From Aridibacter sp965216195 (lineage in GTDB: Bacteria > Acidobacteriota > Blastocatellia > Pyrinomonadales > Pyrinomonadaceae), in assembly GCA_965216195.1 (NCBI GenBank), contig OZ244151.1, forward strand, positions 3,100,001 to 3,164,000: a stretch of DNA of 64,000 nucleotides, given 5' to 3'. The notes beneath the pieces are model-generated. The model ran no database searches and had not been told where the DNA came from. It saw only the letters and a program-made list of their open reading frames with translations. The translations under genes and the position numbers were made by a program. Below, in pieces: positions 42,242 through 49,065 of the stretch. The first letter of the stretch is position 1, and every line of letters starts with the position of its first letter.

Positions 42242-42976
42242 GTGAAGTCAGAACTCGGAACTCTTGTTGAGTTGCAAAAAACCGACACCCGGATACGGCA
42301 ACTCAATGAAAACATCGAAACGGCAGAAGAAAGGCGTGCAAAACTCGAAGAGGAATTCGAAAAGCACGCCTCTTCTATTCGCGAAATACAAAAACAGCGT
42401 GACGACGCGCAGGCAAAAAAAGCAGAACTTGAAGCCCACATCGCTGAAGCAAAGACGGGTCTTAAGCGCGCGGATCGCAATCTAAGAGCTGCACGGGATC
42501 AGCAAATGTATGAAGCTGCAATGCGCGAAACCGATGCGCTTAACAAACAGATATCGCAATACGAAACCGAAATCCTCGAAAACATGGAATTGTCAGAAGA
42601 AGCGGAAAAGGTCCTGGAAGAACGCGCCGACGAAGTAAATAATCTGGAAAGTGATTGGGAAGGCCGGCAGAAAGAATTTGACACCGAGCTTGAGGAAAAC
42701 AAAAAAGAGTTGGCGAATCGTACCGCAAACCGCGAGTCAGTGTTTTCAGAGGTCTCTCCAAAACTCGCCGCGGTTTACAACCGTCTTGTAACCAGAAGCC
42801 GTGACGGGATTGCCGTTGCGGCAGTAGTCGATAACGCGTGCAGCGCTTGCTTTATGTCGCTCAGGAAACAAATGATTGTGGATCTAAAGACGACGAATGA
42901 AATTATCACCTGCGAAAGCTGTACGAGAATTTTGTACGTTGCGGATGAGGAGCAGGTAGAGGCGACGGCGAGTTAG
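42242..42976 (+). CDS. C4-type zinc-ribbon coiled-coil protein (DUF164/CT398 family)
   Basis: A 244-residue protein. A long coiled coil fills about residues 5-185 (for example LRQLNENIETAEERRAKLEEE-like sequence), followed by a zinc ribbon with CSACFMSLRKQ and CESCTRILYV. This architecture is that of the DUF164/CT398 family, which has been linked to flagellar and secretion functions in some bacteria; the general role is unknown. The start is GTG, preceded by AGGAG (42228-42232). It is a conserved single gene followed by a gene-free gap to 43058. Confidence 0.82.
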   Translation: MKSELGTLVELQKTDTRIRQLNENIETAEERRAKLEEEFEKHASSIREIQKQRDDAQAKKAELEAHIAEAKTGLKRADRNLRAARDQQMYEAAMRETDALNKQISQYETEILENMELSEEAEKVLEERADEVNNLESDWEGRQKEFDTELEENKKELANRTANRESVFSEVSPKLAAVYNRLVTRSRDGIAVAAVVDNACSACFMSLRKQMIVDLKTTNEIITCESCTRILYVADEEQVEATAS

Positions 42977-43057
42977 TTCAAAACATCTGGCAACTGTCAA
43001 AATAACGTCTGTTTAAGATAAGTGCTTTTTTGGTTCTGATAATATCCATTATGTTTG

Positions 43058-43648
43058 TTATCGGTGCATATTGCTATTTTCCGAATTAGAGGAAAGATAA
43101 GCATCAATCCACTGTTTCCACTGAGACATTTCGTTGGCATGCGCTTCAGCCGTGAATGCTTTGACAATCTCGTTGCCTCTTTCCGTGGTTCCAGTTTGTT
43201 CTAGGGTGATGGTGGTCTTAGTTTTCTCTTCGCTGAGAGCTTCTGATTTTATCGAAAATAGTGCGAACGTCTTTCCGGGAATAATCCTATACAATTCCAA
43301 GACATGTTCTTTCAAATCATATTTTTTCACGATAAAGACGAAATCGCCTTTTCCATCCTTAGGTTGTCCGTCTAGTCTTATTGTGAAAAAGAAATCTTCA
43401 TACATTTCGCTGCTGTCCATCGGGTTTATATAATCAAATCCGGGCACCCACTTCTTTTCGCCTTCTGCACTAAAAAGCGGGAAAACTTTGTCAACCGGTT
43501 GGTCAGTTATAATGCTTGCCGTTTGTTTCGCCCTGGCTCCTTTAAAATCTTTCATTTCTGTAGATACCGCATGATGGGGACTGTGCTGACAACCGACGGC
43601 TTGACATAGCACGGCAATAACGACGAATAATGGTAAAAATGCTTTCAT
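43058..43648 (-). CDS. Lipoprotein with SRPBCC-like domain
   Basis: A 196-residue protein. The N-terminus (LPLFVVIAVLCQAVGC) ends in a lipobox, so it is probably a lipoprotein. The rest resembles a START/SRPBCC fold: ASIITDQPVDKVFPLFSAEGE starts it, VPGFDYINPMD and FVFIVKKYDLKEHVLELYRI lie in the middle, and a C-terminal helix with HANEMSQWKQWID closes it. Such domains bind hydrophobic ligands. No partner gene is evident. It marks the left border of the accessory island that follows. Confidence 0.72.
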   Translation of the reverse strand: MKAFLPLFVVIAVLCQAVGCQHSPHHAVSTEMKDFKGARAKQTASIITDQPVDKVFPLFSAEGEKKWVPGFDYINPMDSSEMYEDFFFTIRLDGQPKDGKGDFVFIVKKYDLKEHVLELYRIIPGKTFALFSIKSEALSEEKTKTTITLEQTGTTERGNEIVKAFTAEAHANEMSQWKQWIDAYLSSNSENSNMHR

Positions 43649-43750
43649 CCTAACTTCTCCTTGTCTGTTTAATTGTTTAGTTTTTTAGGGTTTGGCAATA
43701 AAAAATGCGTCCCTGCGAACTCGGACTTCAGCTGCTCTTTCGAACACCAT

Positions 43751-44058
43751 TTATTTAATAAGTCTTTCGATAAGAGGTCTTTTTTTCGCTAACAACTCCT
43801 CAAAACTATCTTGTTTAGTTGTATGTAATCGTTCAGCAATTAAACTGAGAAACGCGAGCGTAATCGTCATACGGAATTTTCCAGGTGCGCCTGCGTTGGT
43901 AGCAATTGTGTTGATTGCTTTTGTATATTTGACAGAGGCATCCAAAAACCCGTATTTATCGAGCATCTCAAAGGCAATTTGTATATGTTCCCGATGTCCA
44001 AATTCAGCAGGGTTACTTCGAAAGCCTCAAATTGCGTGAGCAGTTCAGAATAATTCAT
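43751..44058 (-). pseudogene. Frameshifted gene of an unnamed small family
   Basis: Reading from 44058 the protein begins MNYSELLTQFEAFEVTLLN, and after a single-base shift near 43999 it continues in another frame as GHREHIQIAFEMLDKYGFLD and then through to ERLIK at 43751. An AATTTGGACAT-type context (expected TTTGGACAT after AAT) implies one missing base in a T run. Restored, it would be about 102 residues with a HREH motif and a TITLAFLSLIAERLH segment, features of a small bacterial family of unknown function. The break is a real mutation or a sequencing error; the sequence alone cannot tell. Confidence 0.65.
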
Positions 44059-44327
44059 TATAACGCCGTCTCCTTTTCATTAAGTTTGTGACTATCAACA
44101 GCGGTAAGTTCTAAGTCATACACTTCTTTTAGTTGGTCGATTTTCTTTAATGTTTCTTTACTGAAAGGCGGTACCTTACCTTCAAAACAATGAAGAGCCA
44201 TGCCTTCTAACAGGTCGCCGAGTGATATATCCAACTGCTCGGCAAGTCCCTTCAGAACCTTAAGTATTCGTTTTTCTATCCGGACGCCCGTTTGTACGCG
44301 CACGATGGTCTTTTTAGCTTTGCCCAT
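44058..44327 (-). CDS. Small RHH-like (CopG-type) DNA-binding protein, putative
   Basis: An 89-residue protein (MGKAKKTIVRVQTGVRIEKR start). A short beta strand with IVRVQTGVRI and the following helices (LKVLKGLAEQLDIS, GDLLEGMALHCF) resemble ribbon-helix-helix repressors. The start is placed at 44327 because the longer frame to 44345 runs through a palindrome (44328-44355) that looks like an operator. The 3' end shares one base with the frameshifted gene, so the pair forms an operon like a toxin-antitoxin or regulator-effector unit. The DNA-binding call is inference from the sequence pattern. Confidence 0.5.
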   Translation of the reverse strand: MGKAKKTIVRVQTGVRIEKRILKVLKGLAEQLDISLGDLLEGMALHCFEGKVPPFSKETLKKIDQLKEVYDLELTAVDSHKLNEKETAL

Positions 44328-44355
44328 ACTGGTACTATGGTACATTGGTACCAGT
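44328..44355. promoter_or_regulatory. Palindromic operator candidate upstream of the RHH-like gene
   Basis: ACTGGTACT (44328-44336) and GGTACCAGT (44347-44355) form an inverted repeat with one mismatch around ATGGTACAT. GGTAC occurs three times within 28 bases. It directly precedes the ATG of the RHH-like gene, and no Shine-Dalgarno is visible between them, so autoregulation and perhaps a leaderless transcript are plausible. Confidence 0.5.
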
Positions 44356-44393
44356 TTGTCAAATGTTTGGACGGTACTTGATGTTTGTAAGAT

Positions 44394-44500
44394 GGGTGTC
44401 CAAAAACTACTCTTTTTTTGACACCCCCTGCTACACTGTATAAAAGCCTATATTTTCGGCATTCTAAAACCTAAGAATTTAAGGGGTTTTTTGACACCCC
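44394..44500. repeat. Repeated TTTTTTGACACCCC words upstream of the recombinase
   Basis: The word occurs directly at 44414-44427 and 44487-44500, and inverted as GGGTGTCCAAAAA at 44394-44406, which pairs with the first direct copy to make a hairpin. A TTGACA inside the first copy is followed after 15 bases by TATAAA, a promoter-like pair. They may be recombinase binding or regulatory sites. Confidence 0.5.
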
Positions 44501-44526
44501 ACAATTTAACTAATTTTCTAGAATTT

Positions 44527-45098
44527 ATGAAGGTTGGAATTTACACCCGTGTTTCTACTCAGGAGCAACAAACCTTACCGCTTCAACTCAAAGATTTGCG
44601 GCGATATGCAAAAAGCCGAAAGTGGAAAATCGCAGCTGAAGTAACAGACGTTGCCGGAGGAACTACAACGCGACCAAAACGAGAGGAGCTGCTAAAGCTC
44701 GCCAGACAAAGAAAAATTGATTGTATTTTGGTTTGGAGGCTCGATCGGTTTGGAAGAAGCACAGCCGATTTAGTGACAACACTTGATGAGCTTACAGCTC
44801 TTCGAGTTGGTTTGTATCTCTTCACGAGTCATTAGACTTTACAACGCCTTCAGGAAAGGCTCTTGCCGGAATGCTCGCTGTTTTCGCAGAGTTTGAAAGG
44901 AATATATTAAGTCAACGCGTAAAAGCCGGAATAGCTGAAGCTAGGAGTAAAGGTAAACCTCACGGCAGACCAGCGACCGCAAGGAAAAAATCAGCAGAAG
45001 TAAAAAAACTCAAAAAAGCCGGAAAGAACAATTCAGAAATCTCAAGAAAGTTAAAAATCAGCAGAGCCTCGGTAATAAAGATACTCCAAAAACCCTAA
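44527..45098 (+). pseudogene. Serine recombinase (resolvase/invertase family), frameshifted
   Basis: The first part reads MKVGIYTRVSTQEQ, with the catalytic serine in the RVST motif, then CILVWRLDRFGRST. After a one-base shift near 44813 the frame continues FVSLHESLDFTTPSGKALAG, EFERNILSQRVKAGIAEARS and a C-terminal helix-turn-helix (AEVKKLKKAGKNNSEISRKL). Joined, it would be about 190 residues, the usual size of a small resolvase. The break is consistent with loss of one T (GGTTTTGT expected, GGTTTGT found). A sequencing error is possible; otherwise the recombinase is inactive, which would leave the island fixed. Confidence 0.8.
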
Positions 45099-45232
45099 GT
45101 CGATTTATATTTCCCTAGTTTAACAATACGCGATAAGAGAGCGCAGAAAACGTTTTACCAATTTACCGAAGTTTTAGCGATTTTACACGTCTGAAACGAG
45201 CTTCGGGTAGTGCTTATAAGGGGCAAACTTAC

Positions 45233-45263
45233 TTGACAAAACAAAAGCTTATTTGTGTTATAT
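45233..45263 (+). promoter_or_regulatory. Promoter candidate for the NYN-domain gene
   Basis: TTGACA at 45233-45238 is followed after 17 bases by TGTTAT (45256-45261) or after 19 by TTATAT. A second TTGACA lies at 45267-45272. They are about 130-155 bases upstream of the NYN gene, leaving room for the structured leader. Confidence 0.5.
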
Positions 45264-45308
45264 CTATTGACAGCTTATAGAATTTCTGTAATTCTGTATA
45301 CAGATTTC

Positions 45309-45371
45309 CCTAGTTCGTTTCGACGGCTAGGTACGAGGGCGAAGTGAGAAATTGCTTCGTCCTCTGTGTTT
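45309..45371 (+). terminator. Hairpin leader with terminator-like stem before the NYN gene
   Basis: CCTAG (45309-45313) pairs with CTAGG (45327-45331). A stronger stem, GAGGGCGAAG (45335-45344) with CTTCGTCCTC (45355-45364), has ten pairs including one G-T, and is followed by TGTGTTTTTA. In front of a gene this resembles an attenuator. The rest of the 45099-45389 gap shows no gene. Confidence 0.6.
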
Positions 45372-45389
45372 TTATAAACTGCCTTACCT

Positions 45390-46014
45390 ATGAAATTAAA
45401 TGTCTATATTGACGGATTTAACCTCTATTACGGTTCGTTAAAAGGAACATCCTATAAATGGCTTGATTTGCTCGAAATGAGCAAACTGCTATTTCCTCGC
45501 GACACCATTAATGAAATCAAGTACTTTACTGCTCGTGTAAAACCCCGACCGCACGATCCCGGACAACCGACAAGACAAAATTTTTACCTCAGAGCAATCG
45601 AGACAATTTCGAATCTTAAAGTAATTAAAGGACGGTATTTAGTTAGTTACAAAAGAATGCCGATAGCTGGCACAGACCCCAGAGAATTTGCCCCGGGTTA
45701 TCAAAACTGAGGAAAAGGGTTCTGATGTAAATTTAGCAGTACATCTTCTCAATGACGGTTATAAAAACGAGTATGAAGTCGCGGCATTGATTACTAACGA
45801 TTCTGATTTAGCTGAAGCGGTGCGAGTAGTTCGTCAAGAGCTTAGTTTACCCGTCGGTGTTGTTAATCCAGTAAGGGCGAGTGAGCCGAGTATTGCTCTT
45901 CGAAATAACGCTACTTTTGTAAAGCAAATAAGTCAGAGAGTTTTAGAGAATAGTCAATTTGCTGATTCTTTGGAAGATGATCAAGGAACTTTCCATAAAC
46001 CATCGACTTGGTAA
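45390..46014 (+). pseudogene. NYN-domain (LabA-like) protein, frameshifted
   Basis: The first frame reads MKLNVYIDGFNLYYGSLKG, with the conserved aspartate and asparagine of NYN/PIN-like nucleases, then YFTARVKPRPHDPGQ and a stop. The second frame resumes as RVIKTEEKGSDVNLAVHLL and ALITNDSDLAEAVRVV, both typical of the NYN domain. One extra base in the GCCCC run near 45695 would restore a protein of about 205 residues. NYN proteins are predicted RNases. It is the third broken gene in 2.3 kb. Confidence 0.75.
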
Positions 46015-46140
46015 CTTTTGCCCACCCATTCCTCGAAATCTAGCAGGTCTCAAAAGTGTAGCAACCACCTTCCGGCGTCAAGTGACAAGCACTTACCCTT
46101 CGGTGACACCACAAGGCATCCGGTCGCTTTGCTCCCGTGA

Positions 46141-46168
46141 AGCTAGCTTCTCGAAACGAAGGCTAGCT
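46141..46168 (+). other. Hairpin in a structured-looking leader before a 65-residue gene
   Basis: AGCTAGC (46141-46147) pairs with GCTAGCT (46162-46168), with an inner TTC/GAA and one bulged G. It lies 28 bases before the start of a 65-residue gene. The whole 46015-46195 stretch has uneven, GC-richer composition unlike its surroundings and no gene; a known riboswitch class was not recognised. Confidence 0.45.
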
Positions 46169-46195
46169 GAAATTATTAATCCGAAAGGAGCAAAT

Positions 46196-46393
46196 ATGTT
46201 TTCCAAAAAGAAAACAAATTATTTGGCTGAGCTAGAAGCTTGGACAAATGCAAACGTCATCGTGCCGATGACAAAAGCTGTCCAAAGTGAAGACGAAGAC
46301 GTCTATCACGAAACAGCCAAAGCCGTTGAAAAATCAATCGCCGGAAAAGCCCGCGAGAGTTTTCTAAACGGTCTAAAAGGAAACAAAAAATAA
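46196..46393 (+). CDS. Small hypothetical protein
   Basis: A 65-residue protein (MFSKKKTNYLAELEAWTNAN start) with an ideal Shine-Dalgarno AAAGGAG five bases upstream of the ATG. It is predicted to be helical, with a charged C-terminus (SIAGKARESFLNGLKGNKK). A longer open frame reaches back into the NYN gene, but it reads through sequence without coding character. It lies before a strong terminator-like hairpin. The function is unknown. Confidence 0.6.
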   Translation: MFSKKKTNYLAELEAWTNANVIVPMTKAVQSEDEDVYHETAKAVEKSIAGKARESFLNGLKGNKK

Positions 46394-46407
46394 TTTCCTT
46401 AAGCTAC

Positions 46408-46436
46408 ATAAAACCCTTATAAATAAAGGGTTTTAT
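46408..46436 (+). terminator. AT-rich terminator-like hairpin
   Basis: ATAAAACCCTT (46408-46418) and AAGGGTTTTAT (46426-46436) form a perfect 11-pair stem around a 7-base loop, 15 bases after the 65-residue gene. There is no long U run after it, so it could act in both directions. Confidence 0.7.
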
Positions 46437-46507
46437 GAACCTTCCCACCCTATAAAAAAGAATGAGATTTTGCTATAATTTAGGTATAGATCTTAACTAT
46501 AAACCCA

Positions 46508-46651
46508 ATGGAAAAACTCACTTATGAACCGATAAGTTATGACCTCGATGCGCTGGCGACTGTTCGAGATTTTCAAAACTTACTGGAAAAACTGTATCCG
46601 CTTTATGACGATCTTTCATCCGAACAAAAAAGCGAGAATAACAAAGATTGA
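46508..46651 (+). CDS. Very small hypothetical protein upstream of ParDE
   Basis: A 47-residue open frame (MEKLTYEPISYDLDALATVR start) ending 52 bases before parD. A good -10 hexamer, TATAAT, lies about 30 bases upstream. The composition is acidic and helix-prone. It has no recognised family, and no strong Shine-Dalgarno is seen. It could be a genuine third member of the toxin-antitoxin transcript or a chance frame. Confidence 0.4.
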   Translation: MEKLTYEPISYDLDALATVRDFQNLLEKLYPLYDDLSSEQKSENNKD

Positions 46652-46703
46652 CATAGTCTGTTATTCTAGCTAATCTGATTGTAGGAAAGGAGTATCAAGT
46701 ATT

Positions 46704-46973
46704 ATGAACGTATCTTTAACCCCCGAACTTGAATTATTGGTGCAGAATAAGGTCAAGTCCGGCAATTACAATTCAGCCTCGGAAGTCATTAGAGAAGCCT
46801 TACGACTTCTCAAGGAAGAAGATGAATTAAAGCAGATCCGGCGTGAAGAATTACGGCGCGAAGTTATGAAGGGCGTCGAAGAAATCAAAGCCGGAAAAGG
46901 ATTGGCTTACGACTCTACAGAATCAATCGCCGACGCTGTGATCAAGCGGGGCAAGAAAGAATTGGCAAAATAA
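46704..46973 (+). CDS. parD: ParD-family antitoxin
   Basis: An 89-residue RHH-type antitoxin. MNVSLTPELELLVQNKVKSG is the DNA-binding ribbon-helix start, and YNSASEVIREALRLLKEEDE is the ParD/type II antitoxin signature. The C-terminal half (about 55-89) is the charged toxin-binding tail. An AGGAAAGGAG ribosome-binding site precedes the start. It represses its own operon and neutralises the ParE toxin encoded 2 bases downstream. Confidence 0.9.
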   Translation: MNVSLTPELELLVQNKVKSGNYNSASEVIREALRLLKEEDELKQIRREELRREVMKGVEEIKAGKGLAYDSTESIADAVIKRGKKELAK

Positions 46974-46975
46974 CG

Positions 46976-47281
46976 ATGGCAAATTTTATTCTTGCGCCAT
47001 CGGCATTAGACGATCTTAATGACATTTGGCTTTATATTGCCGAAGACAATCAAGAAGCTGCAGACAAATTTATCCGTAGCTTAACCTCAAAATTTAGCCT
47101 TCTAGCTGAAAGTAACAGAATCGGAACAAAGCAGGACGATTTTATGGTTGGAATGTATATGTTTCCTTTCAAAAGTTACAATATCTACTATTTTACCAAC
47201 GACAATGGAGTGGAAATCTACAGGGTTTTACATGGCAGGCGTGACGTCGAGAATATATTTGAGGGCTTTCTAGAAAATTAG
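46976..47281 (+). CDS. parE: ParE/RelE-family toxin
   Basis: A 101-residue toxin of the RelE/ParE fold. ILAPSALDDLNDIWLYIAED is the ParE start, FIRSLTSKFSLLAES the core helix and VEIYRVLHGRRDVENIF the conserved C-terminal motif. ParE toxins inhibit DNA gyrase and RelE-like members cut mRNA; the sequence does not settle which. The pair is intact, in contrast to the three broken genes before it, which fits selection for toxin-antitoxin maintenance. A terminator follows. Confidence 0.9.
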   Translation: MANFILAPSALDDLNDIWLYIAEDNQEAADKFIRSLTSKFSLLAESNRIGTKQDDFMVGMYMFPFKSYNIYYFTNDNGVEIYRVLHGRRDVENIFEGFLEN

Positions 47282-47300
47282 GATAGTAATTTTGCGCATA

Positions 47301-47336
47301 AAAAAAGCGACTGTAGAACTTACAGCGCTTTTTTTG
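47301..47336 (+). terminator. Terminator after parDE
   Basis: AAAAAAGCG-A-CTGTA (47301-47315) pairs with TACAGCGCTTTTTT (47321-47334) with one bulged A, followed by more T. The A-rich left side allows it to serve also for the convergent TPR gene. Confidence 0.85.
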
Positions 47337-47437
47337 CGGTTAAGGGATGCCGGTTTCATAGGAGATTTTAACTAATCACCTTTTGACGAATTTATAATCT
47401 ATAAAACAACACACGAGCAAAAGAGACGTGGATCCCG

Positions 47438-48598
47438 TTAAACTCCTGATTTGGACTTCCTCGTTCTATTTGTTTTTGTTTGATTTAATTTTTTGCTCTT
47501 TTCACAGTTTCTTACCTGCGTCAAGAGATATGCTGTAGACCGATCAACTACCTGTTTACCCTCTGGCGTACTTAAAATGTCTCTGACCGCTGAGGCATAT
47601 TGAGTTGCTTTTCTGCATTCTTTCTTCCCGAGGTGATACAGGCCGAGTCTTGAATGCGCGGTAATTGACTTAGAACCTTTGGCGAGTGCGTCCTGAAAGT
47701 AATGGATTGCATTTTCTTGGTCTCCAAGACGCCAGTACTTTTCCCCGAGTAATTCAAGTACTTCAGGTCGCTCGGGTTTTCCTCGAAACAACCGTCTTAG
47801 AACGGAAACGGATTTAGATTTTAGATAGTACTGGTATTCTTGCTCAGAACCGGTTTTAATCAACACGCGTGATTCATAATTATCAAGCGCTTTTTGCAAA
47901 ACGTTCTCACTAATTTCCAATGAGAAACGCTTGGTTTTAAATTTACGCGGATCCAGGCCAGCTTGAGTTCTTTGATCATAAAGTAGGTGAACGGAAGCCG
48001 CTATCTTACGAGGCAAAGGCTTAACTTTTTGGGAAAGATCGAAACGGAACCCTTTCTTTTTGATTATTGAAGTTCCTTTTAAAAGGCGTTCATTATCTCG
48101 TGTACCAATTCCTCCCCAGGAACCCTGCCTAAAACCATTTGCATCCTCGAGCACCTCAAAATCCGATAAAAAGCTAACAGCCCCTGAGAACGAAAGATTC
48201 CGGATCCGAAACCACAAAACCAAAGTGCTAGGTGATCTACGTACCTTTTGCTCAATAACTGGGGACAGAAAAGCACTCTTTGCTTTTTTGAGCCGTATAC
48301 TCTTTCCTATATAAACTGCGTTGGTTAGAGTAATACCAACTCCATCCAGAACATATTCGGTCCCAAGCCGTAAAACTGTCGCGGAATTTTCGGATATGAC
48401 CTTTCGAGCCGACCTAATTTCATCCTTTGGATTATTTTTGGAGGGAGGCGCATATTTCCAGGTTCCGTCACTTTGTAGAATCACGACTCGTCCATCCTTA
48501 GTGACAGCTTCTTTCGGATTCACTTTTGTTGGCGTCTGAGACGGAGCGCTCGCTACTAGAACGTAGATGAGTGAGCAAATAATAAGTAATTTGTTCAT
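47438..48598 (-). CDS. Secreted TPR-containing protein
   Basis: A 386-residue protein. MNKLLIICSLIYVLVASAPS is a signal peptide, and the start is set there because the longer frame adds only 12 non-typical residues. The N-terminal region contains VVILQSDGTWKYAP, a short motif found in secreted proteins next to DUF3157-like modules. A beta-rich middle precedes C-terminal TPRs (LLGEKYWRLGDQENAIHYFQ and SRLGLYHLGKKECRKA). The tail is basic. The function is unknown. Confidence 0.72.
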   Translation of the reverse strand: MNKLLIICSLIYVLVASAPSQTPTKVNPKEAVTKDGRVVILQSDGTWKYAPPSKNNPKDEIRSARKVISENSATVLRLGTEYVLDGVGITLTNAVYIGKSIRLKKAKSAFLSPVIEQKVRRSPSTLVLWFRIRNLSFSGAVSFLSDFEVLEDANGFRQGSWGGIGTRDNERLLKGTSIIKKKGFRFDLSQKVKPLPRKIAASVHLLYDQRTQAGLDPRKFKTKRFSLEISENVLQKALDNYESRVLIKTGSEQEYQYYLKSKSVSVLRRLFRGKPERPEVLELLGEKYWRLGDQENAIHYFQDALAKGSKSITAHSRLGLYHLGKKECRKATQYASAVRDILSTPEGKQVVDRSTAYLLTQVRNCEKSKKLNQTKTNRTRKSKSGV

Positions 48599-48724
48599 TA
48601 GTAAGTGTCGGGGATAGAGTTCTCTTAAGGGCAAAACTTAATATATCATATGTTGTTAGATTCCTACTTTCCCTTTTTATCAGAAATTTTTGATCTTATT
48701 TAGAAGGGTGCTTAAAATAAACGA

Positions 48725-49024
48725 ATGACAAAAGTTATCCTCGACAATTTTAACGATAAGACGCGACATATCTCTGATGATCGCCGTACTGGTCGAATTG
48801 ATGAAGTTGAGGGTCATTGGCGCCTTACTTGGTTGCTGAGGAAATTCCATCTCGATCTGGAAGAAAATTTTCCGGAGTCATTTGCAAATTCTTTTTCTCT
48901 CCTTAAAGCTGAGATAGACGAAGGAGAATTTACGGTCGAAGAAAAGTGCGCCAAGTACGAAGACTTTTACCCCGAGCGCTACCGGGAATTATCCTCATTT
49001 TCTGCAGTACGAATCTTTTCATGA
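48725..49024 (+). CDS. Small hypothetical protein
   Basis: A 99-residue protein (MTKVILDNFNDKTRHISDDR start), charged and probably helical, without signal peptide or known domain. The central GHWRLTWLLRKFHLDLEENF is its most distinctive stretch. It lies alone between a TPR gene and polA. The function is unknown. Confidence 0.5.
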   Translation: MTKVILDNFNDKTRHISDDRRTGRIDEVEGHWRLTWLLRKFHLDLEENFPESFANSFSLLKAEIDEGEFTVEEKCAKYEDFYPERYRELSSFSAVRIFS

Positions 49025-49065
49025 CACCACTGAGAGAGTGTCCATACACCCTTCAATCCTGAGCA

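Noticed and set aside
44800..44835. Programmed frameshift in the serine recombinase
   Set aside because: No canonical slippery heptamer or downstream structure is evident; a lost base is simpler.
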